Shown in pieces: positions 13,028 to 25,923 of a stretch of DNA of 64,000 nucleotides (within the stretch, counting starts at the first letter, position 1; each line of letters begins with the position of its first letter). This DNA comes from Takifugu bimaculatus (Eukaryota; Chordata; Actinopteri; Tetraodontiformes; Tetraodontidae). The notes below the pieces were generated by a model. That model did no database searches. It had not been told where the DNA came from and saw nothing but the letters and a program-made list of their open reading frames with translations. The stretch lies in NCBI GenBank assembly GCA_004026145.2, contig CP034990.1, forward strand, positions 13,637,947 to 13,701,946, in the 5' to 3' direction. A program made the translations under genes and the position numbers.

Positions 13028-14948
13028 TTCTCAGGCGTCAACACCATGTTGAGAAAGATGGCGGTAGTGGCTGCGTCGAAACCCCACGTGGAGATCCAAC
13101 AGAACGGCGAGCACTTCCACATTAAAACCTCCACCTCCCTCCGCACCACTGAGATCGACTTCACCATCGGAGAGGAGTTCGACGAGGAGACCGTGGACGG
13201 CAGAAAGTGTAAGGTAACGGCGGGAGAGCGACGGCCGATTTCCATTGTGTTACTATGGTCATCGGACTGTTGTTATTTAAACAATCCTCTATTTCCTCCA
13301 GAGTTTGGCCACCTGGGAAACGGGAACCAAGATTTACTGCAAACAGACTTTACTGAGCGGCGACGGCCCCAAGACCTTCTGGAGCCGAGAACTGAAAGGG
13401 GAAGAACTTGAACTGGTGAGCGGTGTTTGGCCTTTAAATCAAAACAAAGATCATTAATCCCTGTTCTAGAGCAGCATCGATGGGGTGTGTGTGGGAAAGC
13501 GAATGCTCCTCCTCCATCGGCTGGAGGACGTTCCTTCAGCCTTATCTCAGGTCTCTCAGCACATCTCAGAACAGATGTCCGAACATCCTGCAGGAATCTG
13601 TCTCTGCCAGAAACACAATAAGGGATTATGTGAAGGGAGGGTGAGGCCTGTTAGCATCAGAACCACTGAGCCGCGTTAAAGGAACTATGGAGATCAAAAA
13701 GAATCTTTAAACTTTGTCCACAAAGAAAACCACTTTGAAGATGATGCTCGTTAGCGTCGCGCAAAGAAAACAGAATAATAAAAACCTGCGAATCGACTCA
13801 ACGTCGGCCATCGAGCGCTCCGTCTCAACAGACTGACATTAGCATCTCGCCGTCGTGCCTTCGCCATTAACCCCCAATGCTCTAGCGTCTGTCAGCAACA
13901 CCTCCAGGTCCAAGAGCCCGTTGAGCCGAGCAGTTTTCCCATAAACGTCTGCCTGGATTTACCGACCAGATGGGCAACAAAGCCGAGTCCAGCTCTGCTT
14001 TGATGAGCTCTGCTCAGACAGTGAGTCACTGCTGCTCAGCCAATCAGGCGGCTGTTTGGTGCCGTCGTTTGTACGAGAGCAGCTTTTACAGCAGGAACAA
14101 ACCCTTGACCGAGGGTTCTTAAACATACGGGCGTGTTCGCTGCTGTAATAGATCCGGCATGTGGAACCGAATCACTGTGAAAACAACTGCTCTTTGTCCA
14201 GATCTTCCTACACCCGAGGACGGGAGAGGTCGATATTATCCCCCTCTTCTGTGACACACACCCAAGGGTCTGACTGGGTTAGTGTAATGTAGGGATGACT
14301 TTACAGAAAGATAGCAGGAAGTGATGTCATGAAGAGTGTCTACACCTTTAATATTCATAATTAGGGCATCAGTGGAGGAGAGGGTGTCCTTGAGTAAGAC
14401 ACCAAAGCCCAGATTTGGCTCCAAAGCCACGTCTGGGTCAGACGGCTCCAGGCTCTTAGGGTGGGATGTGGAGCCTGATGAAGCCCACTGGCTTCCTCAC
14501 CCGCCCCCGATCCAGAGCGCCCTGAGGGCTCGGACCGGTTTCAGTGGCACCCCTGCTGTTGGTGGGCAGCTGTGTCAATTTACGATTTAATCAGCCAATA
14601 TTGAGAAAATGAATATTAATTAGTGGCACAAAACATTACCAGAGCAGCAGAAATAACCAGGACTTCCACTGAATTCACCCGTAATAGAAGTATTTAGAAG
14701 TATAAACGCTCTGCTGGCTGCACCGGCACCACTGGACCAGAGAAACAGCACAGCTGGAGGATAAACAGATAAACCAGATCCCAGTTTACTGCTTCAAAGT
14801 GCCTCCGAACAGCTGAAGTCTGTCACAGTCACAGGACGGGTACCTGAACGGGGCTGTGCTGGATAAAAACACCTCCGCCCCGATCAATCTCTTTCAGATC
14901 TTCGGAGCCGACGAGGTCGTGTGTACGAGGATCTACGTGCGGGCATAG
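12291..14948 (+). CDS. crabp1: Cellular retinoic acid-binding protein, CRABP1-like
   Basis: Four exons, 12291-12360, 13035-13213, 13302-13415 and 14898-14948, give 414 nt and 137 residues, with the four-exon layout of the fatty acid-binding protein family. The protein is a cytosolic beta-barrel that carries retinoic acid. It opens MPNFEGTWKM and carries LLKALGVNTMLRK, KTSTSLRTTEIDF and FGADEVVCTRIYVR. The ligand-carboxylate residues of the family are present: R112, R132 and Y134, counting Met1. K21, R30 and K31, which in CRABP2 form a ligand-induced nuclear localisation patch, are also kept. The length of 137, the GTWKM start and the FGAD segment favour CRABP1 over CRABP2, which has 138 residues. 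Linkage is ambiguous: PSMA4 and SIN3A point to CRABP1, SLC25A44 to CRABP2. The final residue is Ala where I recall Glu. Exon 2 follows a TG repeat. Confidence 0.93.
12993..13026 (+). repeat. TG microsatellite abutting the crabp1 exon 2 acceptor
   Basis: About 16 TG units run up to 'cgcgttctcag', the last bases of intron 1. The repeat occupies the place where a polypyrimidine tract is normally found. The exon starts at 13035. Confidence 0.95.
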
Positions 14949-15035
14949 ACGACCTCCACGACCTTCAGAGTTCAGATGTTGCTTTGCATATTGGATAATT
15001 CCCTTTATTCCTGTAGAGAATTTTGGATATTAAAG

Positions 15036-15101
15036 AATAAAAACTGCCCTGTTCACCTGTTATATAATTTAACTCTTGACTCTTTCATTCTCTTTAATAA
15101 A
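15036..15101 (+). terminator. crabp1: crabp1 polyadenylation signals
   Basis: AATAAA occurs at 15036-15041 and again at 15096-15101, so the 3' UTR is about 100-170 bases. The second signal lies only about 50 bases from the sin3a signal on the opposite strand. Confidence 0.6.
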
Positions 15102-15129
15102 GAAGGGGGAAAAAAGAGTGGACCGCTTG

Positions 15130-16489
15130 TCTCTAGTTAAATGACAGTTTAATGCCAGACACCATACTAACACTCATGTACAACATCTTTAAAGAAGAAG
15201 AGAGACTTTACAAACCAGGTTCTATACAATCAGCTGGACCGGGCTTCGTTGTCTCCATAACCAACAGCAAATAGAAAAATAAACCAAAAGGTTAGAACCC
15301 ATTTAAAGATTGTCGTAACTGGTTCTGTGAACATTCCATCTGAAAGGAGGGATGGTTGGAATGTCGTTACCTTCCAACCTGTGGAAAAACGCTGCCTGCG
15401 TTGTCAACTTTCTCTTCTCATCCAGACAGGAGGCCGAGTCAGAGCGGATTTATAGAACAGCTTGTTTCTTCTAAAGGGAATACAACTTGCAGCTCAGCAC
15501 AGAAGGTGAATGAACTGATCGAGTGTCGGGTTATTGCTTGTTCAGACAGGAAACCGGACACATTCATGGATGCGTGGCGACAAACTGCCAACGCCACAGA
15601 AAATAAGAGGCAAGTCGCGCACACTTGAGCGGGGGCGCCGTCCTGCCAACCCGATCCGGGGCTGCAGAACTTACTACAATGTCATAGACTGTATTCTCAA
15701 CAGAAGAAACTGGAGCCAAGCTACATTCAATCCCTTTAAGATTGGCGACAGGAGCGACAGTGACACAGATTACTGAAGGTAGAAATGTGCAGAAAGAGGC
15801 TGAAACACCTAAAGTGGACTTCAGGGACAATATGAACAAGGAAGAACTCTCCTTTGGTAAAGAGAAGACAGCTGAAATGTTGCATTTTCTTAACTCCTTT
15901 GCAGCTTCTAGCTAACGATTGATGCTATGTTTATGTATGCTACACGGCATAATCATCAGATTTAAAAAAAAAAGAAAGAAAAAAGAAATCCAGATATAAA
16001 ACAAAATATTTACATTAAATGTGTAGGTGGTCATAAATTATTAGGCTGGATTCTAATAACGCTGAACATCGGTCAGCAGAGGTGTTGAATATTTACAGCA
16101 ACACGGTGCTTTAATACACCATAACCACCGAAAAAGAGGAACATCCACAGGCTCTACAGGTTTACAGCCAACGTCTGATAACACTCTTTAAAAATGGAAC
16201 TGCTTCTTCTTCTTTCGAAAGAGAATTAGACGTCAATTCAACGCTAACTTGCAGAATTCTTAACCAGGGTCTTCTCTGTGCATTGACTGCACATAAAAAG
16301 GTGGATTTCACACATTTTTGGGTTCATTGGGAGACGTGGGGTTCCCACTAAAATGGCAAAGTTGCAGCGAAAGCTCCTGGACAATCTTTTGGCAACTGGA
16401 TCCATCGTCAGCAGGTTGAAAACCCTCCTCACGAGGGTTGGAGGTCACCCCCGCGGAGACAGTGGTGTTTCGTCTCTGGAGAACAGAGG
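15130..16489 (-). other. sin3a: sin3a 3' untranslated region
   Basis: This minus-strand stretch follows the sin3a stop codon and runs to an ATTAAA at 15153-15148. No convincing coding frame was found in it. It contains an A/G-rich run at about 15960-15990 (U/C-rich in the transcript). The end point is inferred from the signal; a shorter alternative end cannot be excluded. Confidence 0.5.
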
Positions 16490-19400
16490 CTACAGCGTTC
16501 TGTACTTCACCCGGTACTTGTTTACGCTGAGATAGTGGAGGACCTCGGGGTTGCAGGTGGTGGTGCAGGACAGCAGACCCTCTTTGTCATCTCCCATCAG
16601 CCACTTGTGGGTGTCTGCATCCATGTTGGCGGTCACGTTCTCCTTGGCCCAGGCGTCCAGCCAGGCCTGAAAGCGTCTGTGCAGACCAGTGTTGACCCGT
16701 TGGTGGGACTGAAAGACAGGTTGACAGCGCTAATCACCTGCAGATCCAAGTGCCTCCAGACAGGCAGAGAAACGTCTGTGAAGTGTTTCCAGCGCTCACC
16801 TGATGAGCTCGTGTCAGCGCCGTGTGTCTGTACATGTAGTCCTCTGACTTGCAGACGTAGACCATCTTGTAGGTGTTGAGCTTGAACATGCACTCGATCT
16901 TCAGCTCGCCGTTGTCCTCCAGAGACTTGTCAGAGGGGACCCTGGTCATCTTCTGCTGCTGCAGCCGCTCCCATCCCCGCTGGCACTTCCGTATCCGTCG
17001 CAGGTTCCTGAGGGCGGAAGCAGACGGGCATCGATCAGCGACACTAACGGGCCACCGAGCCAAACTTCTGATTACAGCACACAACAAGGGGTGCGCCAAG
17101 TTTACAGGGAAAGTTCACACAAATTTTACAAAAAAAATAGGGAATGCGTTTGTTTGCCTTGACTGGCAACATTGGTCAAGCAAACATGTTGAGGCAAAAT
17201 TTGAAAACGACTGAGTCAAATTTGAGAGGACTGTCCCTTTAAACAGTTTTTTTTAATTCTTTTTTTAAACCCATGCACTGCAAACTCACCAGCTTCAGAA
17301 TTAGATAGGGAGTCAAATCATTCGTGGATAATGAGGATCTATAAGAGCAGCAGAGGCAGCAGTGGTAATATTTCTGTACAGTGCGTTTCTGTTGCACAAC
17401 CACATACCATCAGAAATGAATATTTATCCTTCCATTGAAAAACCAAGCCTGATTTTGTGCAGATTAAAGAAATATGCAATTATTAACCCCACCTGAAGGA
17501 AAGTTTTAAATGTGTACTTACCCCAGAGGGTACAGGTGAGCAGGGACTGAAACCATGAAGCATATTTTTGCATTCAGGGCTCCACTTAAAAGACATGACA
17601 GTGAGGCCAATTTCAAGTTAAAAAAATAAAAAATAAAAAAACACTGTCAAAAACAAACACTACAGAGTTGCTGCCTGGTCGGGTACCAATCGAAATTATG
17701 AGCCGAGAGAATTTTTGATGTGAACAAACTTTCACCGACGACGTACAGCACTGTGATTATGAGATGAAGACCCAAAACAACGGGTGAGAAAAGAATAATA
17801 ATAATAAAAAAACTAAAGTTTTCTTACTGCTACTGATCATATTTGTCAAGTCTTTTTCACCTCTTGTGCTGCTGATCTCTCATAGATTTGATGGGGAGAA
17901 AAGGTGGTCACGTATGGGCGGGCCCACTGATTTTGAAATGTGTATGAGCATGGACAGCCATCTCAAAGGTGAGACCGGGCAGAGGGCGATGGCGGGTTAT
18001 GTGCAGCACTCGGCTGGAGCCAGCGGCGTGACGTGGCCAATACCAGCGCGTATCGAGTCGGCATCTTACAGTTCAAACAAAAGAACCCACACAAATTTGA
18101 CAATAAGCTTAAACACCAAACCTGACAGATGAATGGCTTAACAACAAAATCTTTGCAGAACAAACGCTCCCCGATTCACTTCAGTGGTGACGAGACACAC
18201 AGCCACACCTCCGTGCGCGGTTCCCATTATTGGGAAAGAAATACACCCACATGGAAAAAACAATTTAGACAATCATTTTATTTACAAATGCTACACCTAT
18301 ATACAAGTTCACGTAGTTTTGCAGAGTTTTTAAAAATATGTGAGCACTAATCGGTGATGAGCCGCTTGAACAATCTGAGTGGGGCTGCTGAAAATGGGTA
18401 ACAACAACTGGTTGCTTTAAACAACATTCACATCTGTAAACAGTGACGGAGGTGTGCACAGGACCTGTGATCCCAACATAAACAGAGGGTACGGTTAGCG
18501 TGGGAAAAGAAACCGTCACGTCACTGTTCGTTAACAAAGTCAAGTCCAGCACAAGAGCAGCAATCACCAAAACTCAGGCCAAACACAAAGAGGGAAAACA
18601 AAGGACATGCTCAACTTGTGTTTCTTTCAGTTCCTGTTTCCACGGGTGAAAAGGAAAATCATTTAAATCCAATTTAGGAAAATGGTTCAAACATAACTTT
18701 TACAGCCGTTACTTGCTGAAGGGCAAATCAAAGCCCTCCTTTAATAAATACAAACTCCAGTTAAAAGAATCAAGTTGTTTCATCTTTTTTTCTGTAGAAA
18801 AAAAAAAGCTGGCCCAGCAAAGTGCAACATTTTCCATGTGAGACAGAAGAAACTGAAAGTGTCACGTTCACAGCTGATTCACAAATCTGTGGAGTCGTTC
18901 TATTCCAATAAATCTTATCAAACGTGCTCCAGCCGGCTGAGTGTTGCAGAACAGCCACCGTTTCTACCTCAACGCAAACAGACCGCCCGTCTGGCTGCTC
19001 GGCAGGACAAGGGGCTTAAAGGTGAGGACACAAGAAGGAGCTCAGGCCTCACCTGGGGAGGAACACGGGCTTCTGGGAGAGGTGCTCACGCAGCTCCATG
19101 GAGGCCGAGTCCGAGTTCAGGAATCGTCCCAAGTATTCCGACCACCTCTGTGGAGGACAGAGTAGAACATGTCTAAGCCCTTAAAATACCAACACGCAAT
19201 TTTATTTCAAATAACAACCACAGTGGGCATTATAATTGATGGACCAGCCATATTGTCCATCATCAAAGCTAGATTGTGATGAAGTGGTGACCATTAATAT
19301 CTCGATATGCTGCCCTTAATGCCAATATTCACATGAACCAAAGTGTTTAGATTAGCTCTATGAGCTCATTATTTTAACAGTAGCACACCAACACTTACTG

Positions 19401-22400
19401 AAGGACTGTTGGATTGAATGCAGACACGCACAGAAGCGTAAAGGAGGACTTTATCACTGAACTTCTTACCTCAGCGTCTGCTGGCTCGTCAGAGTTCTCC
19501 TCCTCCGTGTCCAGCAGCTCTACGGCCAGACTGACGGACCCTCGGCTCTTTGCAAATGACAACTAGAAGCGATAAGAGGCATTTGTCAGTGAACACGCTG
19601 CGGAAACACGCCGAGGCAGGTAAGAACACCGGCTGTCAGACCTTGAAACAGTTCTCATCCGACATGAGCTGCTCGGCTTTGCGATGGTAGCCCCCTTCTG
19701 CAGTGGCCCTTACAGACTGGGTCGCCGCTGTGCCTCCTGTGGCTTTGTTGGAACACTCGCTCAGGTACATGTCCATTACACGCACGCATACCTCATCTGT
19801 GACCAGGTGTTGGAGCTGGAGGGATCGACAGCCAATGGTATAAACCTCACATGTTAGCAAAGCAACACTTTATACTTGGCCAACTGCAGTAGCCTTTGTC
19901 TCCATCAGAAGGTGGGAGCGAATTACCTGGCGGACAATGTTCTGGATGAGTTTGTCCATGGTGAAGGCTGTATAGGCGTGGATAGTAAACATTTCCCTCA
20001 GTGAGTCCTCGTACTGAGCTGGCTCCATGTTTCCGTCCAAAAGATTGCGCACCATCTCCAGAAAGATGGAGTAATAGTCCTCAACATCGACATCCACTGC
20101 AGGAAGAAAATAGATGTATTTAGAGAAAAGGACCACAGGTGTGAAATTAGGACCCGGCTTAATATTTGGTATCACTCACTTGGTTCCTTTATCTTAAGTT
20201 GGATGGCTGGGTTTTCATTTTTATCTTTCTTGATCCCCAGCGCTTCGCGCTCCAACTCACGCTCTCGGGTTTCCTCCTCGATCTGCTTCTCTGCTTGCCC
20301 GTAGATTTTCAACAAACGCGAACAAAGGATGTGGTGAAGACGAAAGAAGATATACCAGTAGTTGTTCACGAAGAACAGGTTGTAGGCGTCGTCTGTGTCT
20401 CGCAGCTTCTGAGCCGTTGTGTTGCTAAAGAGGAGCTTGGACTTGGATAGGCCGCTGCCCAGCAGACCGTTGTGCTTCTTGGGGTTGTGCTCGTCTGACT
20501 CTACGTCTTCTTCCTCATCTTCTTCCTCTTCCTCCACGTCAGATAACTCACCTCGCCGTGCAAACAGGAGGTCAGGGATAAAGTGGTGGATGATCTGCTT
20601 GATCTTGTACTTGTCTTCTTTCTGGATGCCCACCTGTCTTTTGACATGATGGATTATGAGCGCAGCAGCATCATCCAGTATTTGGCTGTCATCGTAGGCC
20701 AGATTCATGTGCGGGCCAGTCAGTGGAGGCGTGGCGGTTTCCTCTGATGCTCGCTCTTGGCGCTGCAGGGCGGATGAGAGCAGAGCGAGGTTGATTCTAA
20801 AGGCTGTAATTCGATGTTAGCACCAAATACTGTAAAGTGACCACTGAGCCAAAAGCTGAATTCAGTTATTGAATGTGGGTTCTTACATCATCATACAACA
20901 TCTCAATTTCATTGAGTAAGGTCTTTGAACGCAGCACTTTGGTGTCATTCTGCTTGAAGTTGATGCCTTGGTGGTCAAGAGATTTCAAGTAATATTTTTC
21001 ATTCTGTTCCCGCCAGATTTTGTTGAATCCTTTTTGAGCTTCCCTCCACTCTTCATCCTTCATTTTTAATCTGAAAGAAATAAAAATACATCATGCACAG
21101 AGAAGGGAACTTTGAACCCCAAAATGGTCTTAATATCCAAGTGGACAAAATACTACATCTAGAAAAGAAACGAGTCAGAACCTTTTCAGCACTATGGGAA
21201 CAGACACAGCTGGATTCCGATGGAGGCCATCGATGATGTCATGGGCTTTGTCTCCGTATATCCTCTGGATAGCTTTTCGGTGGATGACCTCTGAAGAGCC
21301 TCCCATTGTGTTGTCTAACTTGAAGCGTAGCTGCTCCTCTGCAGACATGCGGGAAAGCCTCCGCTGCACTGTCTCCAGGGCTCGTATTGTGGCAAGGTTG
21401 GATTCCAGGACAACATCCAGCTAAAGGTGGCGCAGCCAGAGTTAAATCACTGACAACTAAATCCATCTAAATTTCCTTTTTTCTCCTGACATCTATTAAA
21501 GTGACAGGAGTTAGCATAGCTTAATATATTTACTTAAATTTATAGCTACTAGTGTGATAAATCAATATTAACTTCTTTAGGTATCCACCACCACTTAATT
21601 CAGAGTGAGATCAGCTATTTTAGAACAAGAAATCCCATCACAGTCCGAGCCAACCCCAACTTTATAGCCCATATACAAAGCGTGTGGAACCAGCTTTTTG
21701 TAATGCTGGTTAGTTGTGCTCTGAAGTGCCTCAATATACGGTAATATATCTATAATCACAAAGTTGATGTGAGTCAAGGGTTGTATACAGTTAAGAATAA
21801 GAATATTAGACATAACCATGACCTCAACAGTATGCCTCACCTCAAATCGCTCATCCTCACATCTGTAAATATGCTCCTCATACTGAGTCTTCTTCGAGCT
21901 CACAAATGTAGAATCTTCAGACCACGAGGGAAACGACACCCACGTGTCATTCAGAACCTGAAACAGGACACAGATCAGTTCAGTCGGCAGCTCACACAAA
22001 TCCATGCATGTTCAATACGAAAGCTGCAAAAATGTTATAGGGACTCTGAAGTAATAAGAAACTGACAGCAGTGTGACAACAGCGCGTTGCTAAAGTATCT
22101 TTCCATACAAAAAGTGATTTCATGGATAAATCCTCTACCGGCATCACTTTGATGCTCTGTACACAAAAGGTAATTTGTTGAATGATTACACATGTAGGAT
22201 GTGCACATGGCGTTTTAGGCTAGGAAACTTTGTAGGCAATTACGATATAATAGATAACACATGCTATGTTGTGTTTAGCTGCTATGTGAGACATGCTGAC
22301 ACAGCTCTGTTTCCTTCACTGTTGTACCTCTTTACACAGTGGCGTCCTTCCGGTGCACTTGGGCTGCTGGTAGCTCTTTGGTAGTGCTCTATAGCTGGGT

Positions 22401-25400
22401 CCCAACCTCTTACAAGAGGCATAGTCAATCTCCATGGCGATGCCCTCTGTTGCTCGCTCCTTGGGTAAACTCTCTGCGTGGCTCGATTCACCGTGACCCG
22501 ACTCCCAGTAGCCCAAAAAATTTTTGAACCATGAAAAAAGCTCCGGGAATTTTCTGTAATATCAAATTTCATCGTAGGTCACTTAAAAATATTTCATATG
22601 GTATAAATCAGCAACATGTGTGTTTGAACTTACCCAAGAAATGGGATCACTAACTGCACCAGCTCAGCACGGGAAATTAATTCCTGGCTGAAAATGTGAA
22701 GACAGCGCAGGAAGTTGTCATAGGCCTCAGAGCTTCGAAGAGCTTTCCTTACCTTTTTGCCAAAATTAGAGAAAAAAAAGCACATTACTTCACAAAATAT
22801 TGGCCTCATACACATAATTGAGCACTCTGTACCGACCTTTTCGAAGAACAATGTTTCTGTACTGGTGCTGTGTTTGCTGACGTCATTCATATTGTGCTCT
22901 TTCCCCATTATTTTAGGTTTTTTCTGGAAGATTACACAAAGTGACAAACCAAAAGTGAAATAGGACAAAATGGAACCTCTATGGTGTCTCAGGAAGGCTG
23001 CACCAGAGGCAACATTAACCTGTCATCCAATATGAACCAGTCATATGTGGGTCAACTGGGCTCAGTTCTTTAAATGGTAAATGTAGGAAAAAGATGTGCA
23101 AGTGTGGAAGATTCATAATAATCTGTCAGAAATCAAATCAAACACACAGAGCAACACTAACTGTATATGTTTCGTAAGCTTTTAACAAGAATACTGATCA
23201 TGTTTAGAAACATACTTGTGAGTCTATCCATTAGCTTTAAAGGCCCTGTGACGTGCTGGTTTTGGAGTTCATTATATAGGTTTTAGCAGCTGCCCAATAC
23301 TGTATCCGAGGTCACGACAGCCCATCCCAAAATGAGCTTTCCTTAGGATGTGCCATGGTGTCTGTAGCTTTAAATACTAATAAAGAGAGGGGCATGGTAG
23401 CGTGGAAGGGTGGAGGCGTGGCCTCCTTTATGGTGAATGGATGTGGGGAGGGGGGGAGTGTTCTGGTGGAGGGGAGAGTCATGACAGCAGCTGAACCTAA
23501 ACAGGCAGTACTAGTCGTGTTTTATCAGCAGTGTGCAGAGATGTTGCTTTCTGTCTGTTCTGGACTCAGGCAGGACCAGTTCATATATGTACACGCCAGG
23601 AAAAAAATGTGTTTTTCCTGCCACGGTACCATTTATCATATCATTAGCAGTGTAAAATCCAAACTTCAAATTCTAGTGCTACATATACCCACAATGAACC
23701 TAGGACTAGGAAATTCTCCATTCATTGTTCCCATCGCTACTAAAGCATGTGTAATTTGATGCGTACCTTTACAGGAGGTGTGGGTCCCAGTCCAGCGGGT
23801 CTCCTGACTGCCAGACCATTCTGGCTCAGCCTCTGTTTGGTGTTCAGTAACGGCCTCTTCACTGTGCCACCGTGATCATTACGCACAGACTCTGCTCTGT
23901 CTGGTGTTGCCTTTCCCAGGAGCTGCATTTAAAAATCACAGATTACGATCTCGCTAATAAAAACATTATATAAATGTGGAGTTTTATTCAAACAAACATT
24001 AATGACCTGGCTAGTTGGTATTTACCGTCATTGATAACAATTTAGCATCTTAGTGCAAAATGTTACAACACAGTTGCGAAACACTATAAAACTGTAGTGT
24101 TTAAGATAGTTGGAAAGATACCTAGCTGTTATAACAGATACTTAGTTGTTATAACAGATACTTAGCTGTTATAACAGATACTTAGCTGTTAAGTCAGAAA
24201 AGACTCACAATGGAGCTGTTTGCATCAGGAAGAAACTGTCCGAACTCTGACAGCAAGTCCTCCTGGTTCTTAAAGAGTCTGGCCACCTGTGTGTAGACCT
24301 CCTGTTCAGTTAATGCTGGGGTGTAGTTGCCTCCTGCCTCTTTAGCGTTCCGCTGTTCCTTCTGTGACATTAAAAAAGATCTGTTGGGTTGGCAAAAAGC
24401 ACCTAGAATGCTTTATATAAAACACTACTGCACGTGCCTGACTTTCTTACCTGGTATGTGTGCAGGATTTCCAGGAAGGCTTTGTAGATATCAGGTTGAC
24501 CCTGGAAGCGGTTCTTGATTTTGTTGACATAATTAATGGCATGGTTGAATTCCACAGGCTGATTGTTCTGGAAAGGAGGCCCACTGGACGGTGTGCTGCT
24601 GACAGGAGTGTGGGGCTGAACTGTGGGTGATCGCGGTGAGGCGTAGGCTGGGATGGATGGGCTGGGCTGACTGGTGGGTGTGTGGGCTGGAGAATGAATG
24701 GGCTGGACAGAGGAGAGGAAAAACATGATCACTTCAAATGCAACAGAATGAATTAAAGAAAAAAACTTTATTTACCTTGCTGGTTTTATTTGGAGCAGGC
24801 TGGGTGGGAATTGTTGGAGTGTTACTGGCAGTATGGGGGCCACCCTGTGGAGGACCCTGCTGCTGAGGATGACTTGAGGCCTGAACAGATGGTCCAGTTG
24901 CAGGAACAGTCTGAACCGAAATGCCATGTGGGGTGATGTAGTGGATCTGCCCCGGAGTTGTCACGTTGACGAGATCGTTGGTTTGGACCTCGATCTTATA
25001 TCCAGGTGGCAAGAAAGTATTAAAACCCATAATAAGATCGGGGTGTCCCTTAAATAGCTGTGACACGCGGTTGATGACTCCAGGAGTGTCTATACTGTAG
25101 TAACAAAAAAAGACAATGTCTTAGCATTCAAAATATACAATAAGTGCGCAACAGCATGGTATAGATAGTCATAGAACTCACCTCTGGGACTTAAACTCTT
25201 TCATAATATCAAGAAAATCATTATACACTTGTGGCTTATTTCCAAATTGAAGCTTCACTTGATCCAGATAGGACAGGGCATCTTCAACCTATAGATTGAA
25301 ATATAAATCACCTCACTGCCAATTTCATTCTCAAACTTCACCCATATTATCTTCATGTGTAAAGTGTCCTCATCAGGTATTTGCAAATGTATGTGTACCT

Positions 25401-25923
25401 TCAGCCTCTGAAACTGTTGTCCTTGTGCTGAAGTAATCGATGTGGGAGGATGAACGGGACCCTGGACAACAGTCGGGCCCTGGGCCACTGTAAGGCTGTG
25501 GCCGTGGGGGCCAACGAGTGGGGCTGCGTTATGGCCGTGCCCATGGCCAGATGCGTTCTTTAGGAGGACAATAAATCACATTAAATTGAAATTTAGGATT
25601 AATACTCATCAGCTCTGAAGATAGACATGCATGGTTAGACAGCGAAGAAGCAGCATAACTTTCACGACAGTTCAGGTAGAGGTTGTGGGTACTTTTTGTC
25701 CACTTGAATAAGTTTATCCAACTCTTACCTGGTAGCTATGAGAGAGAGAATACTGGATCCCAGTGGACGGCTGCATGCTGTCTGCGGCTGCCTCGATTAT
25801 CGCAGGCACTGAGACGAGAGTTCGCTGTTGAAAACTCTCTGCAATACCCTGAACTGCTGGATGATGCGACTGTTGCTGCTGGGGCGCAAATACCAGTTCC
25901 CGGTCCTCCACGCGCCTCTTCAT
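16490..25923 (-). CDS. sin3a: SIN3A transcriptional co-repressor scaffold, complete
   Basis: Twenty coding exons in transcript order: 25923-25729, 25557-25399, 25288-25182, 25094-24776, 24702-24451, 24361-24209, 23922-23767, 22923-22837, 22752-22634, 22553-22328, 21957-21841, 21420-21182, 21070-20887, 20762-20180, 20096-19927, 19815-19642, 19562-19470, 19147-19053, 17007-16800 and 16708-16490. They total 3855 nt, or 1284 residues; human SIN3A has 1273. This nuclear protein scaffolds the Sin3-HDAC complex. PAH1 (LSYLDQVKLQF) spans about 119-190, PAH2 (FNHAINYVNKIKNRFQGQP) about 310-390 and PAH3 (RKALRSSEAYDNFLRCL) about 477-540. The HDAC interaction domain follows at about 550-860 with YASCKRLGPSYRALPKSYQ. 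An acidic run sits near residues 825-845. It starts MKRRVEDRE like SIN3A and is unlike SIN3B. The C-terminus ends KYRTL, shorter than the human KYGTVFKAP. Two donors are weak: GTCGGT after exon 8 and GTCTGA after exon 16. Teleosts often have two sin3a copies; which one this is cannot be told. Confidence 0.97.
17008..19052 (-). other. sin3a: Large sin3a intron, no embedded gene seen
   Basis: This intron of about 2 kb separates coding exons 18 and 19 and is the longest within the coding part of sin3a. It is A/T-rich with short A and T runs. No RNA gene, transposon or coding exon was recognised in it. Confidence 0.6.
24119..24198. repeat. 20-bp tandem repeat, about four copies, with a palindromic core
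   Basis: Four consecutive 20-base units start at 24119, 24139, 24159 and 24179. The consensus is tacttagctgttataacaga; the last copy is diverged at its end. The core ctgttataacag is a perfect 12-base palindrome in copies 1 and 3 and has one change in copy 2. It lies in the sin3a intron between coding exons 6 and 7. Confidence 0.95.

Noticed and set aside
12291..14948. Assignment of the retinoid-binding gene to crabp2
   Set aside because: Not excluded, but the 137-residue length, GTWKM start and FGAD segment fit CRABP1 better; kept as an alternative in the entry.
20419..20649. Plus-strand frame with a poly-Ser run
   Set aside because: It is the antisense shadow of the acidic run of sin3a exon 14.
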